This document shows positions 37,159-47,538 of a stretch of DNA of 64,000 bases, piece after piece (positions within the stretch are counted from its first letter, which is position 1; the number at the start of each line of letters is the position of its first letter). The notes under the pieces were generated by a model. That model saw nothing but the letters and a program-made list of their open reading frames with translations, had not been told where the DNA came from and did no database searches. The stretch covers positions 230,406 to 294,405 of the forward strand of contig NZ_JACWUN010000002.1 in NCBI RefSeq assembly GCF_014773365.1, given 5' to 3'. A program made the position numbers and the translations under genes. The DNA comes from Pelovirga terrestris (GTDB taxonomy: Bacteria; Desulfobacterota; Desulfuromonadia; Desulfuromonadales; Geopsychrobacteraceae).

Positions 37159-38139
37159 ATGAGAGCACGCATCACCGGTACGGGATCCTATATGCCTGAA
37201 AAGATCCTTACCAATCTCGATCTCGAAAAAATGGTTGATACCAACAATGAGTGGATCATGGCTCGTACCGGTATCGAGGAGCGACGAATCGCTGCTGATG
37301 ATGAATGCACCTCTGATATGGCGGTCATTGCCGCAGAGCGGGCCATGGAAATGGCCGGAGTCAGCGCTGATCAGATCGACCTGATCATTGTTGGAACCAT
37401 TACCGGGGATTACCCCTGGCCGGCAACCGCCTGTATTGTTCAGGCTAAAATTGGTGCCAAAAAGGCTTTTGCCTATGATGTGTCAGCCGCCTGCAGCGGT
37501 TTTTTGTATGCCCTGTCCTGTGCCAATGATTATATTCGTTGTGGCCATGGCACCAAAGTACTGGTGATTGGTGCTGAAACTCTGAGTCGTTCGATTGACT
37601 GGACTGATCGTAATACCTGCGTTCTTTTTGGCGATGGCGCCGGGGCGGTAGTGGTTGAAGCCGGCGAGGATGGCGCCGGAATCCTCTCCTGTCACCTGCA
37701 TTCCGATGGTAACTATCTCGAACTTCTTTATCAGCCGGGTTTTGGTGCTAAGCACCCGGCATCGACCGCCGGTGTTGATTCGCGTCTGCAGTTTTTGAAG
37801 ATGCAGGGTAATGAAGTTTTCAAGGTTGCGGTTCGCTCTCTGACCGAGGTATCCATCGAAGCCCTCGAAGCCAATGGGTTTACCCACGCAGATGTCAAGT
37901 TGTTCGTCCCCCACCAGGCCAATCGCCGGATTCTCGAAGCGACCGCCAAGCGGTTGCATTTAACCGACGAACAGACCTATATCAATGTGCATAAATATGG
38001 TAATACCTCGAGTGCTACCATTCCGGTGGCTCTGGATGAGGCTAACCGTCAGGGTCTGATTGCCTCCGGTGATCTGGTGCTGTCGGCTGCTTTTGGTGGT
38101 GGCTTTACCTGGGCATCAACCTTGTTGCGCTGGGCCTGA
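37159..38139 (+). CDS. fabH: 3-oxoacyl-ACP synthase III
   Basis: 326 residues from the ATG at 37159 (MRARITGTGSYMPE) after AGGAGG; upstream in-frame codons lie within plsX. FabH condenses acetyl-CoA with malonyl-ACP to start fatty acid synthesis. The active-site Cys is in VSAACSGFLY (near 112), the His in FVPHQANRRI, and the Asn in YGNTSSATIP. The early W.M.RTGIEERR motif is present. Confidence 0.97.
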   Translation: MRARITGTGSYMPEKILTNLDLEKMVDTNNEWIMARTGIEERRIAADDECTSDMAVIAAERAMEMAGVSADQIDLIIVGTITGDYPWPATACIVQAKIGAKKAFAYDVSAACSGFLYALSCANDYIRCGHGTKVLVIGAETLSRSIDWTDRNTCVLFGDGAGAVVVEAGEDGAGILSCHLHSDGNYLELLYQPGFGAKHPASTAGVDSRLQFLKMQGNEVFKVAVRSLTEVSIEALEANGFTHADVKLFVPHQANRRILEATAKRLHLTDEQTYINVHKYGNTSSATIPVALDEANRQGLIASGDLVLSAAFGGGFTWASTLLRWA

Positions 38140-38164
38140 TTTTTTTTGATAGGAATGTGATACC

Positions 38165-39085
38165 ATGTTGACACTGGTGTTTCCCGGCCAGGGATCGCAA
38201 TATTCAGGTATGGGTAAGGATCTGGCTCAGAACTTTCCCCTTGCCAGGCAACTGTTTGAAGAAGCTGATGATGTGTTGGGCTTTAGCCTTTCGCACCTGT
38301 GCTTCTCCGGTTCGGAAGAGGAACTGAAGCTGACGGCTAATACTCAACCGGCGATTCTGGCGGTCAGTATGGCCGCGCTGCGTGTCCTGCAACAGGAAGT
38401 TGAGCTTGAACCGTCCTATGCTGCCGGCCATTCCCTCGGTGAATATTCCGCGCTGGTCGCTGCCGGTGTCCTTTCTTTTGCTGACGCCCTGACAGTCGTG
38501 CGGCAGCGCGGTATTTTTATGCAGGAAGCGGTACCCGTCGGAGTTGGAGCCATGGCGGCGATACTGGGTCTAGAAGGTGAGGCATTGGAACAGCTGTGCC
38601 ATGATGCTGCTCAAGGGGAAGTCGTTGCCCCGGCTAATTTTAATTCGCCTGGTCAGGTGGTGATTGCCGGTCATACCTCTGCGGTTGAGCGTGCCATTGC
38701 TCTCGCCGGTGAGCGCGGCGCCAAACGTGCCCTCAAGCTGCCGGTCAGTGCCCCGTTCCATTGTGCCCTGATGGCCCCTGCAGCGCAGCGCCTGGAGCAG
38801 ACTCTGGCCACGATAGCGGTTGGCCCGTTCTCCTTCCCGGTAGTCACCAATGTTGAGGCGACCCTCTGTGATCAGCCCGATCGGGTCAAGGATCTCCTGG
38901 TCCAGCAGGTGTGTGCCCCGGTGCGATGGGATGCGTCAATTGACCATTGCGCTGCTCTGGGGGTTGATCGTTATCTTGAGGTCGGTCCAGGGAAGGTGCT
39001 GACTGGTTTGATCAAACGGATTGCGCGCGGGGCAACTTTGGATCAGGTTGGTGATGTTGAAAGTTTAAAGCGCCTGCAAAGGTAA
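38165..39085 (+). CDS. fabD: malonyl-CoA:ACP transacylase
   Basis: 306 residues; loads malonyl groups from CoA onto ACP. The family start VFPGQGSQYSGMG is followed by the nucleophile Ser in GHSLGEYSAL (near 92). The catalytic His lies in LPVSAPFHCALM, and EVGPGKVLTGLIKR is near the end. It has a TAGGAA-type ribosome site and sits 25 bp after fabH. Confidence 0.96.
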   Translation: MLTLVFPGQGSQYSGMGKDLAQNFPLARQLFEEADDVLGFSLSHLCFSGSEEELKLTANTQPAILAVSMAALRVLQQEVELEPSYAAGHSLGEYSALVAAGVLSFADALTVVRQRGIFMQEAVPVGVGAMAAILGLEGEALEQLCHDAAQGEVVAPANFNSPGQVVIAGHTSAVERAIALAGERGAKRALKLPVSAPFHCALMAPAAQRLEQTLATIAVGPFSFPVVTNVEATLCDQPDRVKDLLVQQVCAPVRWDASIDHCAALGVDRYLEVGPGKVLTGLIKRIARGATLDQVGDVESLKRLQR

Positions 39086-39129
39086 TCTGTTGTGTTACGC
39101 TGGATGCCAGCCGTTGAGGAGATAGTCGC

Positions 39130-39870
39130 ATGCTGTTAAAGGATAGGGTCGCTGTTGTCACCGGAGCTACTCGCGGTATTGGCCGGGCAATTGCTCTGGC
39201 CCTGGCAGCAGAGGGTGCTCATCTGGTTGTGGTTGGTACTCAGGCCGAAAAAGCTGTCGCGGTTGCTGCTGAGATCGAACAGGGTGGCACCCGGGCGCTT
39301 GGTATCGGTGCGGATATCTCCCGCGCGGACGATGTCGAACGGCTGGTTGAAAGTACCAAAGAACACTTTGGCCGAATTGATATTCTCGTTAATAATGCGG
39401 GGGTTACCCGTGATGGTTTAATGTTGCGCATGAAGGAAGATGATTGGGACACCGTTATTGATGTCAACCTCAAGGGCGCTTTTTTATGCACCCGTGGCGT
39501 GGCCCGCCTGATGACCAAACAGCGTAGCGGCCGCATCATCAATATCTCTTCTGTCGTTGGACAGATGGGAAACCCCGGTCAGGCCAACTATTGTGCCGGC
39601 AAGGCCGGTCTCCATGGTTTAACCAGATCCAATGCCCGTGAACTGGCCAAACGTCAGATTACTGTCAACGCAGTTGCTCCCGGTTTTATCGAGACCGATA
39701 TGACCAAGTTTCTGACTGAGCAGCAACGTTCTGAATTGACCACCCAGATTCCTCTGGAGCGTCTCGGGCATGTTGATGATATAGCAGCAACCGTGGTATT
39801 TCTGGCGTCGGATCAGGCCGGTTATATTACCGGACAAGTGATTGGCGTCAATGGTGGAATGTACATGTAA
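39130..39870 (+). CDS. fabG: 3-oxoacyl-ACP reductase
   Basis: 246 residues; an SDR enzyme that uses NADPH to reduce 3-oxoacyl-ACP. The cofactor motif is TGATRGIG (near 12-19), with NNAGVTRDG. The catalytic Ser, Tyr and Lys are in [22 protein letters not shown], and the C-terminus is [21 protein letters not shown] precedes the ATG. Confidence 0.97.
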   Translation: MLLKDRVAVVTGATRGIGRAIALALAAEGAHLVVVGTQAEKAVAVAAEIEQGGTRALGIGADISRADDVERLVESTKEHFGRIDILVNNAGVTRDGLMLRMKEDDWDTVIDVNLKGAFLCTRGVARLMTKQRSGRIINISSVVGQMGNPGQANYCAGKAGLHGLTRSNARELAKRQITVNAVAPGFIETDMTKFLTEQQRSELTTQIPLERLGHVDDIAATVVFLASDQAGYITGQVIGVNGGMYM

Positions 39871-39922
39871 ATTAACACATAATGGTCTGCAACAGACCGA
39901 CATAACAAAGGAGAAACATACA

Positions 39923-40156
39923 ATGGCTTCGATTGAAGAAAGAGTAAAACAGATTGTTGCTGAGCAACTGGGTGTAGATGAAGATCAGGTTACTGAAGAT
40001 GCCGCTTTCATGGACGACCTCGGTGCTGACTCGCTCGACACCGTTGAACTGGTCATGGCGCTGGAAGAAGAATTTGATATTGAAATTTCTGATGAAGATG
40101 CTGAAAAAATCCAGACGGTCAAGGATGCCATCGACTACATCAGCAAGCTTTCCTGA
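39923..40156 (+). CDS. acpP: acyl carrier protein
   Basis: 77 residues from the ATG at 39923, preceded by AAAGGAG. Ser37 in GADSLD is the 4'-phosphopantetheine site. The protein is strongly acidic, as usual ([19 protein letters not shown]). It carries growing acyl chains for FabD, FabG, FabH and FabF, all encoded next to it. Confidence 0.98.
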   Translation: MASIEERVKQIVAEQLGVDEDQVTEDAAFMDDLGADSLDTVELVMALEEEFDIEISDEDAEKIQTVKDAIDYISKLS

Positions 40157-40164
40157 TGCTGCCG

Positions 40165-40197
40165 CGGGCTGGAGGCGATCTGATTGCCCCCAGCCCG
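40165..40197 (+). promoter_or_regulatory. GC-rich hairpin in the acpP-fabF spacer
   Basis: CGGGCTGG (40165-40172) pairs with CCAGCCCG (40190-40197), and inner GGC/GCC pairing is possible. No U-run follows, so it is not a full terminator. It could protect the 3' end of acpP mRNA or partially reduce transcription into fabF. Confidence 0.5.
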
Positions 40198-40266
40198 TTA
40201 CCTATTCAGGCGTACTTATTCTTCACCTGACGAAAAACCAAACTTTTGTTTAAAGAGAGTTGATCT

Positions 40267-41499
40267 ATGCGTAGAGTTGTGGTGACCGGTCTGGGAGTCG
40301 TATCTGCCCTGGGAACCGGTGTCGAAAAAAACTGGACAGCCGTTACCAGTGGTCAATCAGGAATTGGACCCATCACCCGATTTGATGCTTCTGACCTTGC
40401 CACCCGGATCGCCGGTGAGGTTAAGGACTTCAACCCCGAAGACTTTATTGACAAAAAAGAGATCAAAAAGATGGATCTCTTTATCCAGTATGGTCTGGCT
40501 GCAGCCACCATGGCGTATGAAGATTCCGGTTACGAAATCACCCCTGACAACGCAGAAATGGTCGGTGTGCTGGTCGGTTCCGGCCTCGGCGGTTTGCCGG
40601 CAATTGAGCATTATCATCAGGTGATGCTTGAGCGTGGTTACAAGAAAATTTCTCCCTTTTTTATTCCCGTTGTGATCATCAACCTGGTTGCCGGACAGAT
40701 TTCCATCCGCTTTGGTGCCAAAGGCCCCAATCTGTCATCCGTTTCTGCCTGCGCTACCGGCACCCACTCGATTGGCGATGCCTATCACATGATTGCTCGT
40801 GGTGATGCGGATGTCATGTTTGCCGGTGGCACCGAGGCGACCATTACCCCGCTGGCGATCGGCGGTTTTAATGTGATGAAGGCCCTGTCAACCCGCAATG
40901 ATGATCCCCAGGCAGCAAGCCGTCCCTTTGATAAAAATCGTGATGGCTTTGTCATGTCTGAAGGTGCCGGAGTGATGTTGCTGGAAGAATATGAATCGGC
41001 CAGACAGCGCGGCGCAAAAATTTACTGTGAGCTGGTTGGTTATGGTTTGAGCAGTGATGCTCATCATTTGACCCAACCCTCTCCCGGCGGCGAAGGTGCT
41101 GCCCGTTGTATTAAAATGGCACTGCGTAATGCTGGTCTTCATCCTGAGCAGATCGGTTACATCAATGCCCACGGCACCTCGACCTATTTCAACGATCTCT
41201 ACGAAACCATGGCCATTAAATCGGTCTTTGGATCCTATGCTGATAAGGTGATGATCAGTTCCACCAAGAGTATGACCGGTCACAGCCTCGGTGCAGCCGG
41301 TGGCATGGAGGCGGTTTATACCGCTCTGGCGCTCGATCGCGGGGTGCTGCCGCCGACAATCAATTATCAGGAGCCGGACCCTGAATGTGATCTTGATTAC
41401 ATCCCCAATACTGCCAGGGAAATATCCTGTCAGGTGGCCATCTCCAATTCGTTCGGTTTTGGTGGAACCAACGCAACCCTGGCCTTTAAAAAAATCTAG
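40267..41499 (+). CDS. fabF: 3-oxoacyl-ACP synthase II
   Basis: 410 residues; condenses malonyl-ACP with longer acyl-ACP. The Cys-His-His triad is in [13 protein letters not shown] (Cys near 163), [11 protein letters not shown] and [14 protein letters not shown]. The start [16 protein letters not shown] is standard. AAGAG precedes the ATG. FabF here has no FabB partner in the window. Confidence 0.97.
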   Translation: MRRVVVTGLGVVSALGTGVEKNWTAVTSGQSGIGPITRFDASDLATRIAGEVKDFNPEDFIDKKEIKKMDLFIQYGLAAATMAYEDSGYEITPDNAEMVGVLVGSGLGGLPAIEHYHQVMLERGYKKISPFFIPVVIINLVAGQISIRFGAKGPNLSSVSACATGTHSIGDAYHMIARGDADVMFAGGTEATITPLAIGGFNVMKALSTRNDDPQAASRPFDKNRDGFVMSEGAGVMLLEEYESARQRGAKIYCELVGYGLSSDAHHLTQPSPGGEGAARCIKMALRNAGLHPEQIGYINAHGTSTYFNDLYETMAIKSVFGSYADKVMISSTKSMTGHSLGAAGGMEAVYTALALDRGVLPPTINYQEPDPECDLDYIPNTAREISCQVAISNSFGFGGTNATLAFKKI

Positions 41500-41508
41500 G
41501 AGTTTTTG

Positions 41509-41940
41509 ATGATAGCCCTTGCCAGCGATCACGGTGGATTGGATCTGAAAAACGCGATTGTCGCATTCCTGCGTGAGCAGCAGATCGAATGTACTGACCT
41601 TGGCACTGATGGTACCGCCTCGGTTGATTATCCCGACTTTGCCGAGAAGGTTGCTGCGGCTGTTGTTTCCGGTAGCGCCAGGGCTGGAATCCTTGTTTGT
41701 GGAACCGGGATCGGCATGTCGATTTCTGCCAACAAAATCCCCGGTATCCGTGCCGCACTGGTTCATGATGAGTTCACTGCGCAAATGGCGGCAGAGCATA
41801 ACGATGCCAATATCCTGGTTTTAGGTGGTCGCGTGCTTTCTGTTGAGCAGGGCGTGCGGTTAGTCAATATCTGGTTGACCTCGCGCTATGAGGGCGGGCG
41901 GCACCAGCGCCGGTTGGATAAGATCGCAGCGCTGGAGTAG
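41509..41940 (+). CDS. rpiB: ribose-5-phosphate isomerase B
   Basis: 143 residues; interconverts ribose-5-phosphate and ribulose-5-phosphate. It starts MIALASDHGGLDLKN, with VCGTGIGMSISANKIPGIRAA carrying the catalytic Cys, then EHNDANILVLGGR. The ATG at 41509 follows AGGAG; a TTG one codon earlier is unlikely. It is the last gene before a terminator, so it ends the fab operon. Confidence 0.95.
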   Translation: MIALASDHGGLDLKNAIVAFLREQQIECTDLGTDGTASVDYPDFAEKVAAAVVSGSARAGILVCGTGIGMSISANKIPGIRAALVHDEFTAQMAAEHNDANILVLGGRVLSVEQGVRLVNIWLTSRYEGGRHQRRLDKIAALE

Positions 41941-41965
41941 TTCAAGGGGCGCTGCTACGATCAAT

Positions 41966-41992
41966 ACGGAGCGGTTAACGGCTCCGTTTTTT
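41966..41992 (+). terminator. intrinsic terminator of the fab-rpiB operon
   Basis: ACGGAGC (41966-41972) pairs with GCTCCGT (41981-41987), followed by a T run. It lies 26 bp after rpiB and separates it from glyA. Confidence 0.88.
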
Positions 41993-42009
41993 ATTTGTGG
42001 CAAAGTGTT

Positions 42010-42086
42010 GTATCTGTTCAGCACCGGGTCGGGGCTCCTGCGCGAAGGACGGCAGCTGAATAATTACAGTTTTTTGTGACGCCATC
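42010..42086 (+). repeat. dispersed palindrome copy B (58 bp, short form) fused to an end of a second repeat type
   Basis: 42010-42067 begins GTATCTGTTCAGCACCGG and ends GCTGAATAATTAC, lacking the middle of the long copies. Right after it, TTTTTGTGACGCCATC (42071-42086) matches 15 of 16 bases of the right end of the different element at 47539-47691. It sits just upstream of glyA. Confidence 0.7.
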
Positions 42087-42109
42087 AATTATTTAACAGG
42101 AGAATAAGC

Positions 42110-43363
42110 ATGACCGCAGAGACGTTGGCAACGATTGACCCTGAGATTGCACAGGTTATAGCGCAGGAAGTCGCCCGGCAGGAATACAGCCTTGAATTTA
42201 TTGCTTCGGAGAACTTTGTCAGTGAAGCGGTGCTGGAAGCGCAGGGTTCGGTACTGACCAATAAATATGCTGAAGGCTACCCCGGCAAGCGTTATTATGG
42301 TGGTTGCGAATTTGTTGATGTCGCCGAGCAGCTGGCCATTGATCGGGCGAAAGAACTGTTCGGAGCTGAACATGCCAATGTCCAGGCTCATTCCGGTTCT
42401 CAGGCTAACATGGCGGTCTACATGGCCACCTGTGCACCGGGCGATACGGTGCTGGGGATGAATCTGGCCCATGGCGGGCATTTAACCCACGGTTCTCCGG
42501 TAAACTTTTCCGGCAAGCTCTACCATATCGTTGCCTACGGGGTAAAAGCCGAGACCGGTACCATCGATTATGACGAGGTTGCCCGTCTGGCCCATGAGCA
42601 TCGACCTAAACTGATCGTTGTTGGCGCCAGCGCCTATCCGCGTGAGCTCGATTTCCCCACCTTTCGCCGGATCGCTGATGAGGTCGGAGCACTGGTGATG
42701 GTGGATATGGCCCATATTGCCGGTCTGGTTGCTGCCGGTGTTCACCCGAATCCGATTCCCTATGCTGACTTTGTCACCTCAACGACCCACAAAACCCTGC
42801 GTGGTCCCCGTGGTGGTCTTATCCTGTGCAGCGCAGAGTGGGGAAAAAAACTCAACAGCCTGATTTTTCCCGGCATCCAGGGTGGACCACTGATGCATGT
42901 GATTGCCGCCAAAGCGGTTGCCTTTAAAGAGGCGCTCCAGCCCGAATTCAAGACCTACGCAGCCCAGGTAGTGAAAAACGCCCGGGCTCTGGCGGCAGGT
43001 CTGGTGGCACGTGGCTACAATCTGGTGTCCGGTGGTACCGACAATCATCTGATGCTGGTTGATTTCAGTGGAACCGAGATGACCGGTAAGGTAGCCGAAG
43101 CAACCCTCGAACATGCCGGGATAACCGTTAACAAAAATGCCGTACCCTTTGACACCCGCTCTCCTTTTGTCACCAGCGGTATCCGTATCGGTACTCCGGC
43201 TACCACCACCCGTGGGCTGACTGAAATAGAGATGGAGCAGGTCGCAGGGTGGATTGATCGAGCACTTAAAAATAGTGATCATCCCGATGTTCTCTCTGAA
43301 ATCAGGGCCGAGGTCAAGCAATTGTGTCAACGTTTCCCCCTCTATCCTCAGCGTCTTGGGTAA
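42110..43363 (+). CDS. glyA: serine hydroxymethyltransferase
   Basis: 417 residues; a PLP enzyme that converts serine and tetrahydrofolate to glycine and methylene-tetrahydrofolate. The PLP lysine is Lys228 in [26 protein letters not shown] and [17 protein letters not shown] near the start are typical. AGGAG precedes the ATG. Its one-carbon product supports thymidylate synthesis, fitting the dCMP deaminase next door. Confidence 0.98.
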   Translation: MTAETLATIDPEIAQVIAQEVARQEYSLEFIASENFVSEAVLEAQGSVLTNKYAEGYPGKRYYGGCEFVDVAEQLAIDRAKELFGAEHANVQAHSGSQANMAVYMATCAPGDTVLGMNLAHGGHLTHGSPVNFSGKLYHIVAYGVKAETGTIDYDEVARLAHEHRPKLIVVGASAYPRELDFPTFRRIADEVGALVMVDMAHIAGLVAAGVHPNPIPYADFVTSTTHKTLRGPRGGLILCSAEWGKKLNSLIFPGIQGGPLMHVIAAKAVAFKEALQPEFKTYAAQVVKNARALAAGLVARGYNLVSGGTDNHLMLVDFSGTEMTGKVAEATLEHAGITVNKNAVPFDTRSPFVTSGIRIGTPATTTRGLTEIEMEQVAGWIDRALKNSDHPDVLSEIRAEVKQLCQRFPLYPQRLG

Positions 43364-43370
43364 CCAAAAC

Positions 43371-43829
43371 ATGGTGCGCCCCGATTGGGATGAATATTTC
43401 ATGCAAATTACCCGGTTGGTTGCAACCCGCTCTACCTGTATGCGCCGTCAGGTTGGTGCCATGCTGGTTAAGGATCGCAATATCCTGGCAACCGGTTACA
43501 ATGGGGTGCCCACCGGCATCACCCATTGCGATGTCACCGGCTGTCTGCGTGATCAGCTGAAGGTTCCTTCCGGCGAACGTCATGAACTCTGTCGCGGTCT
43601 GCATGCGGAGCAGAATGCCATTATCCAGGCGGCCCGTCACGGCACCAATGTTGCCGCTGCGACCCTTTACTGCACCGATTCCCCCTGTATTATCTGCAGC
43701 AAAATGCTGATCAACGCCGGGGTGACGGACATCATCTATGGTCGAGGCTATCCTGATCAGTTGTCCCTGGAGATGCTTGGTGAGGCCGGAATCCGTTTTC
43801 ATCATTATCAGCCGGCCAGTGCTACATGA
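43371..43829 (+). CDS. deoxycytidylate (dCMP) deaminase, ComEB-type
   Basis: 152 residues from the ATG at 43371, only 7 bp after glyA. It has the zinc cytidine-deaminase fold with His78 and Glu80 (LHAEQNAI) and Cys106/Cys109 (SPCIIC). [20 protein letters not shown] and the extra HCD...C segment (zinc-type) match dCMP deaminases. It would make dUMP for thymidylate synthase. It overlaps nrdR by 4 bp, linking two nucleotide-metabolism genes. Confidence 0.93.
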   Translation: MVRPDWDEYFMQITRLVATRSTCMRRQVGAMLVKDRNILATGYNGVPTGITHCDVTGCLRDQLKVPSGERHELCRGLHAEQNAIIQAARHGTNVAAATLYCTDSPCIICSKMLINAGVTDIIYGRGYPDQLSLEMLGEAGIRFHHYQPASAT

Positions 43830-44290
43830 AGTGCCCGTTCTGCCATCATGAAGACACCCGGGTGGTTGATTCACGCCTCGGCAAGGATGGCAACAATGTC
43901 CGCCGCCGTCGCGAATGTCCCTCGTGCGAACGGCGCTTTACCACCTATGAACGGGTAGAGGAAATCCTTCCCTATGTCATCAAGAAAGATGGTCGCCGGG
44001 AACCTTTTGATCGTGCCAAGATTGTTTCCGGCATGCAGCGCGCCTGTGAAAAACGCCCGGTCTCCATGGAGCAGATTGAAGCCCTGGTAGATCGGCTTGA
44101 GCGACATTTTCAAGAGTGCGGGGACAAGGAGATTCCGGCCAGCCTGATCGGCGAAGCGGTGATGGATGCCTTGCACGAGACCGATGAAGTGGCCTATGTC
44201 CGTTTTGCTTCGGTGTATCGTCAATTCAAGGATATTAATGAATTTATGACGGAACTTACCGACCTGCTCAAAAACTCCGGCAAAGGGTGA
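43826..44290 (+). CDS. nrdR: transcriptional repressor NrdR
   Basis: 154 residues; represses ribonucleotide reductase genes when dATP is high. The N-terminal zinc ribbon has [17 protein letters not shown] and [15 protein letters not shown]. An ATP-cone follows ([29 protein letters not shown]). It is coupled by ATGA overlap to the dCMP deaminase gene. No NrdR box was recognised in the window. Confidence 0.97.
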   Translation: MKCPFCHHEDTRVVDSRLGKDGNNVRRRRECPSCERRFTTYERVEEILPYVIKKDGRREPFDRAKIVSGMQRACEKRPVSMEQIEALVDRLERHFQECGDKEIPASLIGEAVMDALHETDEVAYVRFASVYRQFKDINEFMTELTDLLKNSGKG

Positions 44291-44314
44291 TGGCGTCGCA
44301 CAGGTAGTTTTTTT

Positions 44315-44457
44315 GTATCTGTTCAGCACCGGTTCGGGAATCCTATGTCAAGGGACGCTTTTCGTCATCCATGACCGCTTTTTGCCGCCGTCCATGGCGA
44401 CAAAAACCCTTGCCACAGGATCCCCGACCCTGCGCAAGTATAGAGCTGAATAGTTAC
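44315..44457 (+). repeat. dispersed palindrome copy C (143 bp, long form)
   Basis: It starts GTATCTGTTCAGCACCGG and ends GCTGAATAGTTAC. The arms TCGGGAATCCT and AGGATCCCCGA pair across it, and an inner TTTTTGCCGCC/GGCGACAAAAA hairpin lies at the centre. It sits between nrdR and ribD and is flanked by T tracts. Confidence 0.8.
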
Positions 44458-44500
44458 GTTTTTTTTGGTTCACTGTTCCCGTTGAAAAGTCTTTAAAACC

Positions 44501-45625
44501 ATGATCGACCCGTCATTTTCATCTCATTTATTTATGCAGCGGGCTCTTGAACTGGCCGAGCAGGGACGGGGGCGCACCGCGCCCAATCCGCCGGTCGGGG
44601 CAGTGATTGTCAAGGATGGACAGATTGTCGGTGAAGGGTTTCATCCCAAAGCCGGTATGCCCCACGCCGAAGTCTATGCCCTTGAACAGGCCGGCGCCAA
44701 AGCACAGGGCGCTGATGTCTATGTTACCCTCGAGCCCTGTTCCCATACCGGTCGGACTCCCCCCTGCGCCCGGGCTCTGATCGCTGCCGGGATTCGTCGC
44801 GTTTTTGTTGCCGTCATTGATCCTGATCCACGGGTCTCCGGCGCCGGTATCACCCTGTTACGCGAGGCCGGTATCCAGGTGACAGTCGGTTTGGGTCGGG
44901 AGCAGGCAGCAGAACTGCTTGCCGGCTTCAGCAAGCATCTACGCTGTGGCCACCCCTGGACCATCTATAAGGCGGCCATGACCCTGGATGGCCATACCGC
45001 AACCGCAGTTGGCGATTCGCGCTGGATCTCCTGTGAGGAAAGCCGGCTGCGGGTGCATCGCTTGCGTAACCGGGTCGAAGCTATTATGGTGGGGATTGAA
45101 ACCGTTCTGAAGGATGATCCGCAGCTCAATGTGCGTCTGCCGGGTGAGCAGAGCCGCGATCCGCTACGGGTTGTGGTCGACAGTCGCCTGCGTTTTCCCC
45201 TGACCGCGAAGATGCTGGCGCAAGACTCGCCGGCAGCGACCCTGATCGCCACCTGTTGTGATGATAAGGCACGGATCAGTGCCCTGACCGCTGCCGGGGC
45301 CGAGGTCCTGGTGCTGCCAGCCGATGAGGCAGGTCGCGTCCCTCTTCAGTCTTTGTGGGATGAGCTTGGGCGGCGCAACGTTCAGTATCTGCTGCTTGAA
45401 GGTGGCAGTACCCTGGCGACATCAGCGTGGAACGCCTGTTTGATTGATGAACTGATGGTGTTCGTGGCGCCCCGACTGGTTGGCGGTTGCCCGACCAGCG
45501 GGTTGTTCTCAGGTGTCGGAGCGATCTTGATGGCTGACAGCGCCATGCTGGAAGATGTGCGTCACGAAACATCGGGGAGTGATCTGTTGATCAGAGCAAA
45601 GGTGCAGACATGTTTACTGGACTGA
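44501..45625 (+). CDS. ribD: bifunctional diaminohydroxyphosphoribosylaminopyrimidine deaminase / 5-amino-6-(5-phosphoribosylamino)uracil reductase
   Basis: 374 residues; catalyses the second and third steps of riboflavin synthesis. The N-terminal deaminase has zinc ligands in HAEVYAL and PCSHTGRTPPC. The C-terminal reductase begins near 148 (YKAAMTLDGHTAT...SRWISCEESR) and binds NADPH. The end overlaps ribE by 16 bp. No FMN riboswitch signature is seen upstream; that space is taken by repeat copy C. Confidence 0.96.
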   Translation: MIDPSFSSHLFMQRALELAEQGRGRTAPNPPVGAVIVKDGQIVGEGFHPKAGMPHAEVYALEQAGAKAQGADVYVTLEPCSHTGRTPPCARALIAAGIRRVFVAVIDPDPRVSGAGITLLREAGIQVTVGLGREQAAELLAGFSKHLRCGHPWTIYKAAMTLDGHTATAVGDSRWISCEESRLRVHRLRNRVEAIMVGIETVLKDDPQLNVRLPGEQSRDPLRVVVDSRLRFPLTAKMLAQDSPAATLIATCCDDKARISALTAAGAEVLVLPADEAGRVPLQSLWDELGRRNVQYLLLEGGSTLATSAWNACLIDELMVFVAPRLVGGCPTSGLFSGVGAILMADSAMLEDVRHETSGSDLLIRAKVQTCLLD

Positions 45626-46257
45626 TTCAGGCTATCGGCCAGGTGCGCAGTCTTGAAGGTGGAAGTGAATCCGGCCGCTTGCGCATTGCCAGTGCCCTGG
45701 TGCATGAAGATCTGTGCCTGGGAGAAAGTATTGCCGTTAATGGGGTATGTCTCACCGTCACCAGCTGGGATCGCGACAGCTTTACCCTTGACGTGTCGCC
45801 GGAAACCTTGCGGACCACAACCTTGGGAGGCCTGTCACCGCGTACAGCGGTGAATCTGGAGCGGGCCTTGCGCATGTGTGACCGTCTTGGTGGCCATCTG
45901 GTGGCCGGTCATGTCGACAGTGTCGGTACCGTGCGGCAAATGCGCAAAGAACATAACTCCGTGTATTTCGAGTTTGCTGTGGGGGCGGAGTCCCTGCGTT
46001 ATATCGTTGCCAAGGGTTCGGTCGCCATTGATGGGGTCAGTTTAACCGTCAATCAGGTATTCAGTGACCGTTTCAGCATTATGGTTATTCCCCATTCCTT
46101 TGAGCAGACCTGTTTGAAAGAGCGGCGTGTCGGTGATGCCGTCAATATAGAAACCGATCTGATCGGCCGTTATGTTGAACGGTTTGTCGCCTCCCCGTCC
46201 GGAGCAACCGGCGGCTCATTGAGCCGTGAGTTTCTTGCTAAAAACGGGTTTGTGTGA
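45610..46257 (+). CDS. ribE: riboflavin synthase alpha chain
   Basis: 215 residues; dismutates two lumazines to riboflavin. Two lumazine-binding repeats are seen: [12 protein letters not shown]...[13 protein letters not shown] near the N-terminus and [12 protein letters not shown]...[11 protein letters not shown] in the second half. The ATG overlaps the ribD end, so the two are coupled. The short C-terminal tail is usual for the family. Confidence 0.96.
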   Translation: MFTGLIQAIGQVRSLEGGSESGRLRIASALVHEDLCLGESIAVNGVCLTVTSWDRDSFTLDVSPETLRTTTLGGLSPRTAVNLERALRMCDRLGGHLVAGHVDSVGTVRQMRKEHNSVYFEFAVGAESLRYIVAKGSVAIDGVSLTVNQVFSDRFSIMVIPHSFEQTCLKERRVGDAVNIETDLIGRYVERFVASPSGATGGSLSREFLAKNGFV

Positions 46258-46318
46258 GATAAATTCCGCCTTGAGCTGACAAGCTGATGAAATACAGAGA
46301 TACAAAGGAACTTTGATC

Positions 46319-47524
46319 ATGACAATTGCAAAAATTGATGCCGCCCTGGAGGATATCCGTAACGGCAAAATGGTGATTCTGGTTGATGATGAGGATCGCG
46401 AAAACGAAGGTGATCTGGTCATCGCTGCCGAGCTGGTGACCCCGGAAGCGATCAATTTCATGGCCCGCCACGGCCGGGGCCTGATCTGTCTGTCCTTGAC
46501 CGAAGAACGGGCCGATCAACTGGAGCTGCCGCTGATGGTCAGCGACAACAGTTCTTCCTTCGGTACCGCTTTCACCATCTCGATTGAAGCGCGCAAAGGG
46601 GTGACCACCGGTATCTCCGCTGCCGATCGCGCCCGGACGATTGAAGTTGCGGTTGCTGATGATACCACGGCCAGGGACCTGGCCCGACCGGGTCATATCT
46701 TTCCCTTGCGGGCTAAAAAAGGTGGCGTGATGGTGCGTGCCGGGCAGACTGAAGGCTCGGTTGATCTGGCGCGTCTGGCCGGACTCAAACCAGCCGGGGT
46801 TATTTGTGAAATCATGAATGAAGACGGCACCATGGCGCGCATGCCGCAACTTGAGGTGTTTGCCAAAGAGCACGACCTGAAGATCATTTCCATTGCTGAC
46901 ATCGTCGCCTATCGGATGCGCAAGGAACTGCTGATACGTCGGGCGGCTGAAACCCACATGCCTACCCCTCATGGTGGCCCGTTTACCGCTATTATTTATG
47001 AGAATGAGGTTGATAAGGCCCATCATATTGCCCTGGTTAAAGGCACCATTGATCCGGAAAAACCGATTCTGGTACGGGTGCATTCCGAATGTCTGACCGG
47101 GGATGTGTTTGCCTCGGCGCGTTGCGATTGTGGTACTCAGCTTCATACCGCGATGGATCGCATTGGCACTGAAGGGACAGGCGTTGTCCTGTATATGCGG
47201 CAGGAAGGGCGTGGCATTGGTTTAATCAACAAGTTCAAAGCCTACGCCTTGCAGGATCAGGGGCATGATACGGTTGAGGCCAATCACCTGCTCGGCTTTG
47301 CTGCTGACCTGCGTGATTACGGCATCGGTGCCCAGATCCTCGCTGATTTGGGGGTTCGCAAAATTCGATTGATGACTAATAACCCCAAAAAAATCATTGG
47401 TCTCGAAGGCTACGGCCTGGAGGTGGTGGAACGGGTCGAACTGGAGATTCCTGCCCAGGGGTCCAACGTGAAGTATCTGACAACAAAACGGGAAAAAATG
47501 GGGCATTTGCTCGAACATTTATAA
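46319..47524 (+). CDS. ribBA: bifunctional 3,4-dihydroxy-2-butanone-4-phosphate synthase / GTP cyclohydrolase II
   Basis: 401 residues. The N-terminal RibB half has [11 protein letters not shown] and GLICLSLT plus [12 protein letters not shown]. The C-terminal RibA half has the zinc site [15 protein letters not shown] and the catalytic [10 protein letters not shown]. Together they supply both starting branches of riboflavin synthesis. The ATG at 46319 follows AAGGA at nine bases; a TTG two codons earlier is less likely. It lies between ribE and ribH. Confidence 0.96.
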   Translation: MTIAKIDAALEDIRNGKMVILVDDEDRENEGDLVIAAELVTPEAINFMARHGRGLICLSLTEERADQLELPLMVSDNSSSFGTAFTISIEARKGVTTGISAADRARTIEVAVADDTTARDLARPGHIFPLRAKKGGVMVRAGQTEGSVDLARLAGLKPAGVICEIMNEDGTMARMPQLEVFAKEHDLKIISIADIVAYRMRKELLIRRAAETHMPTPHGGPFTAIIYENEVDKAHHIALVKGTIDPEKPILVRVHSECLTGDVFASARCDCGTQLHTAMDRIGTEGTGVVLYMRQEGRGIGLINKFKAYALQDQGHDTVEANHLLGFAADLRDYGIGAQILADLGVRKIRLMTNNPKKIIGLEGYGLEVVERVELEIPAQGSNVKYLTTKREKMGHLLEHL

Positions 47525-47538
47525 TCTGATCCAACCAA

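Noticed and set aside
40888..41799. 303-codon minus-strand frame opposite fabF and rpiB
   Set aside because: Both opposite genes are certain, and the frame has no family features; it is an antisense shadow.
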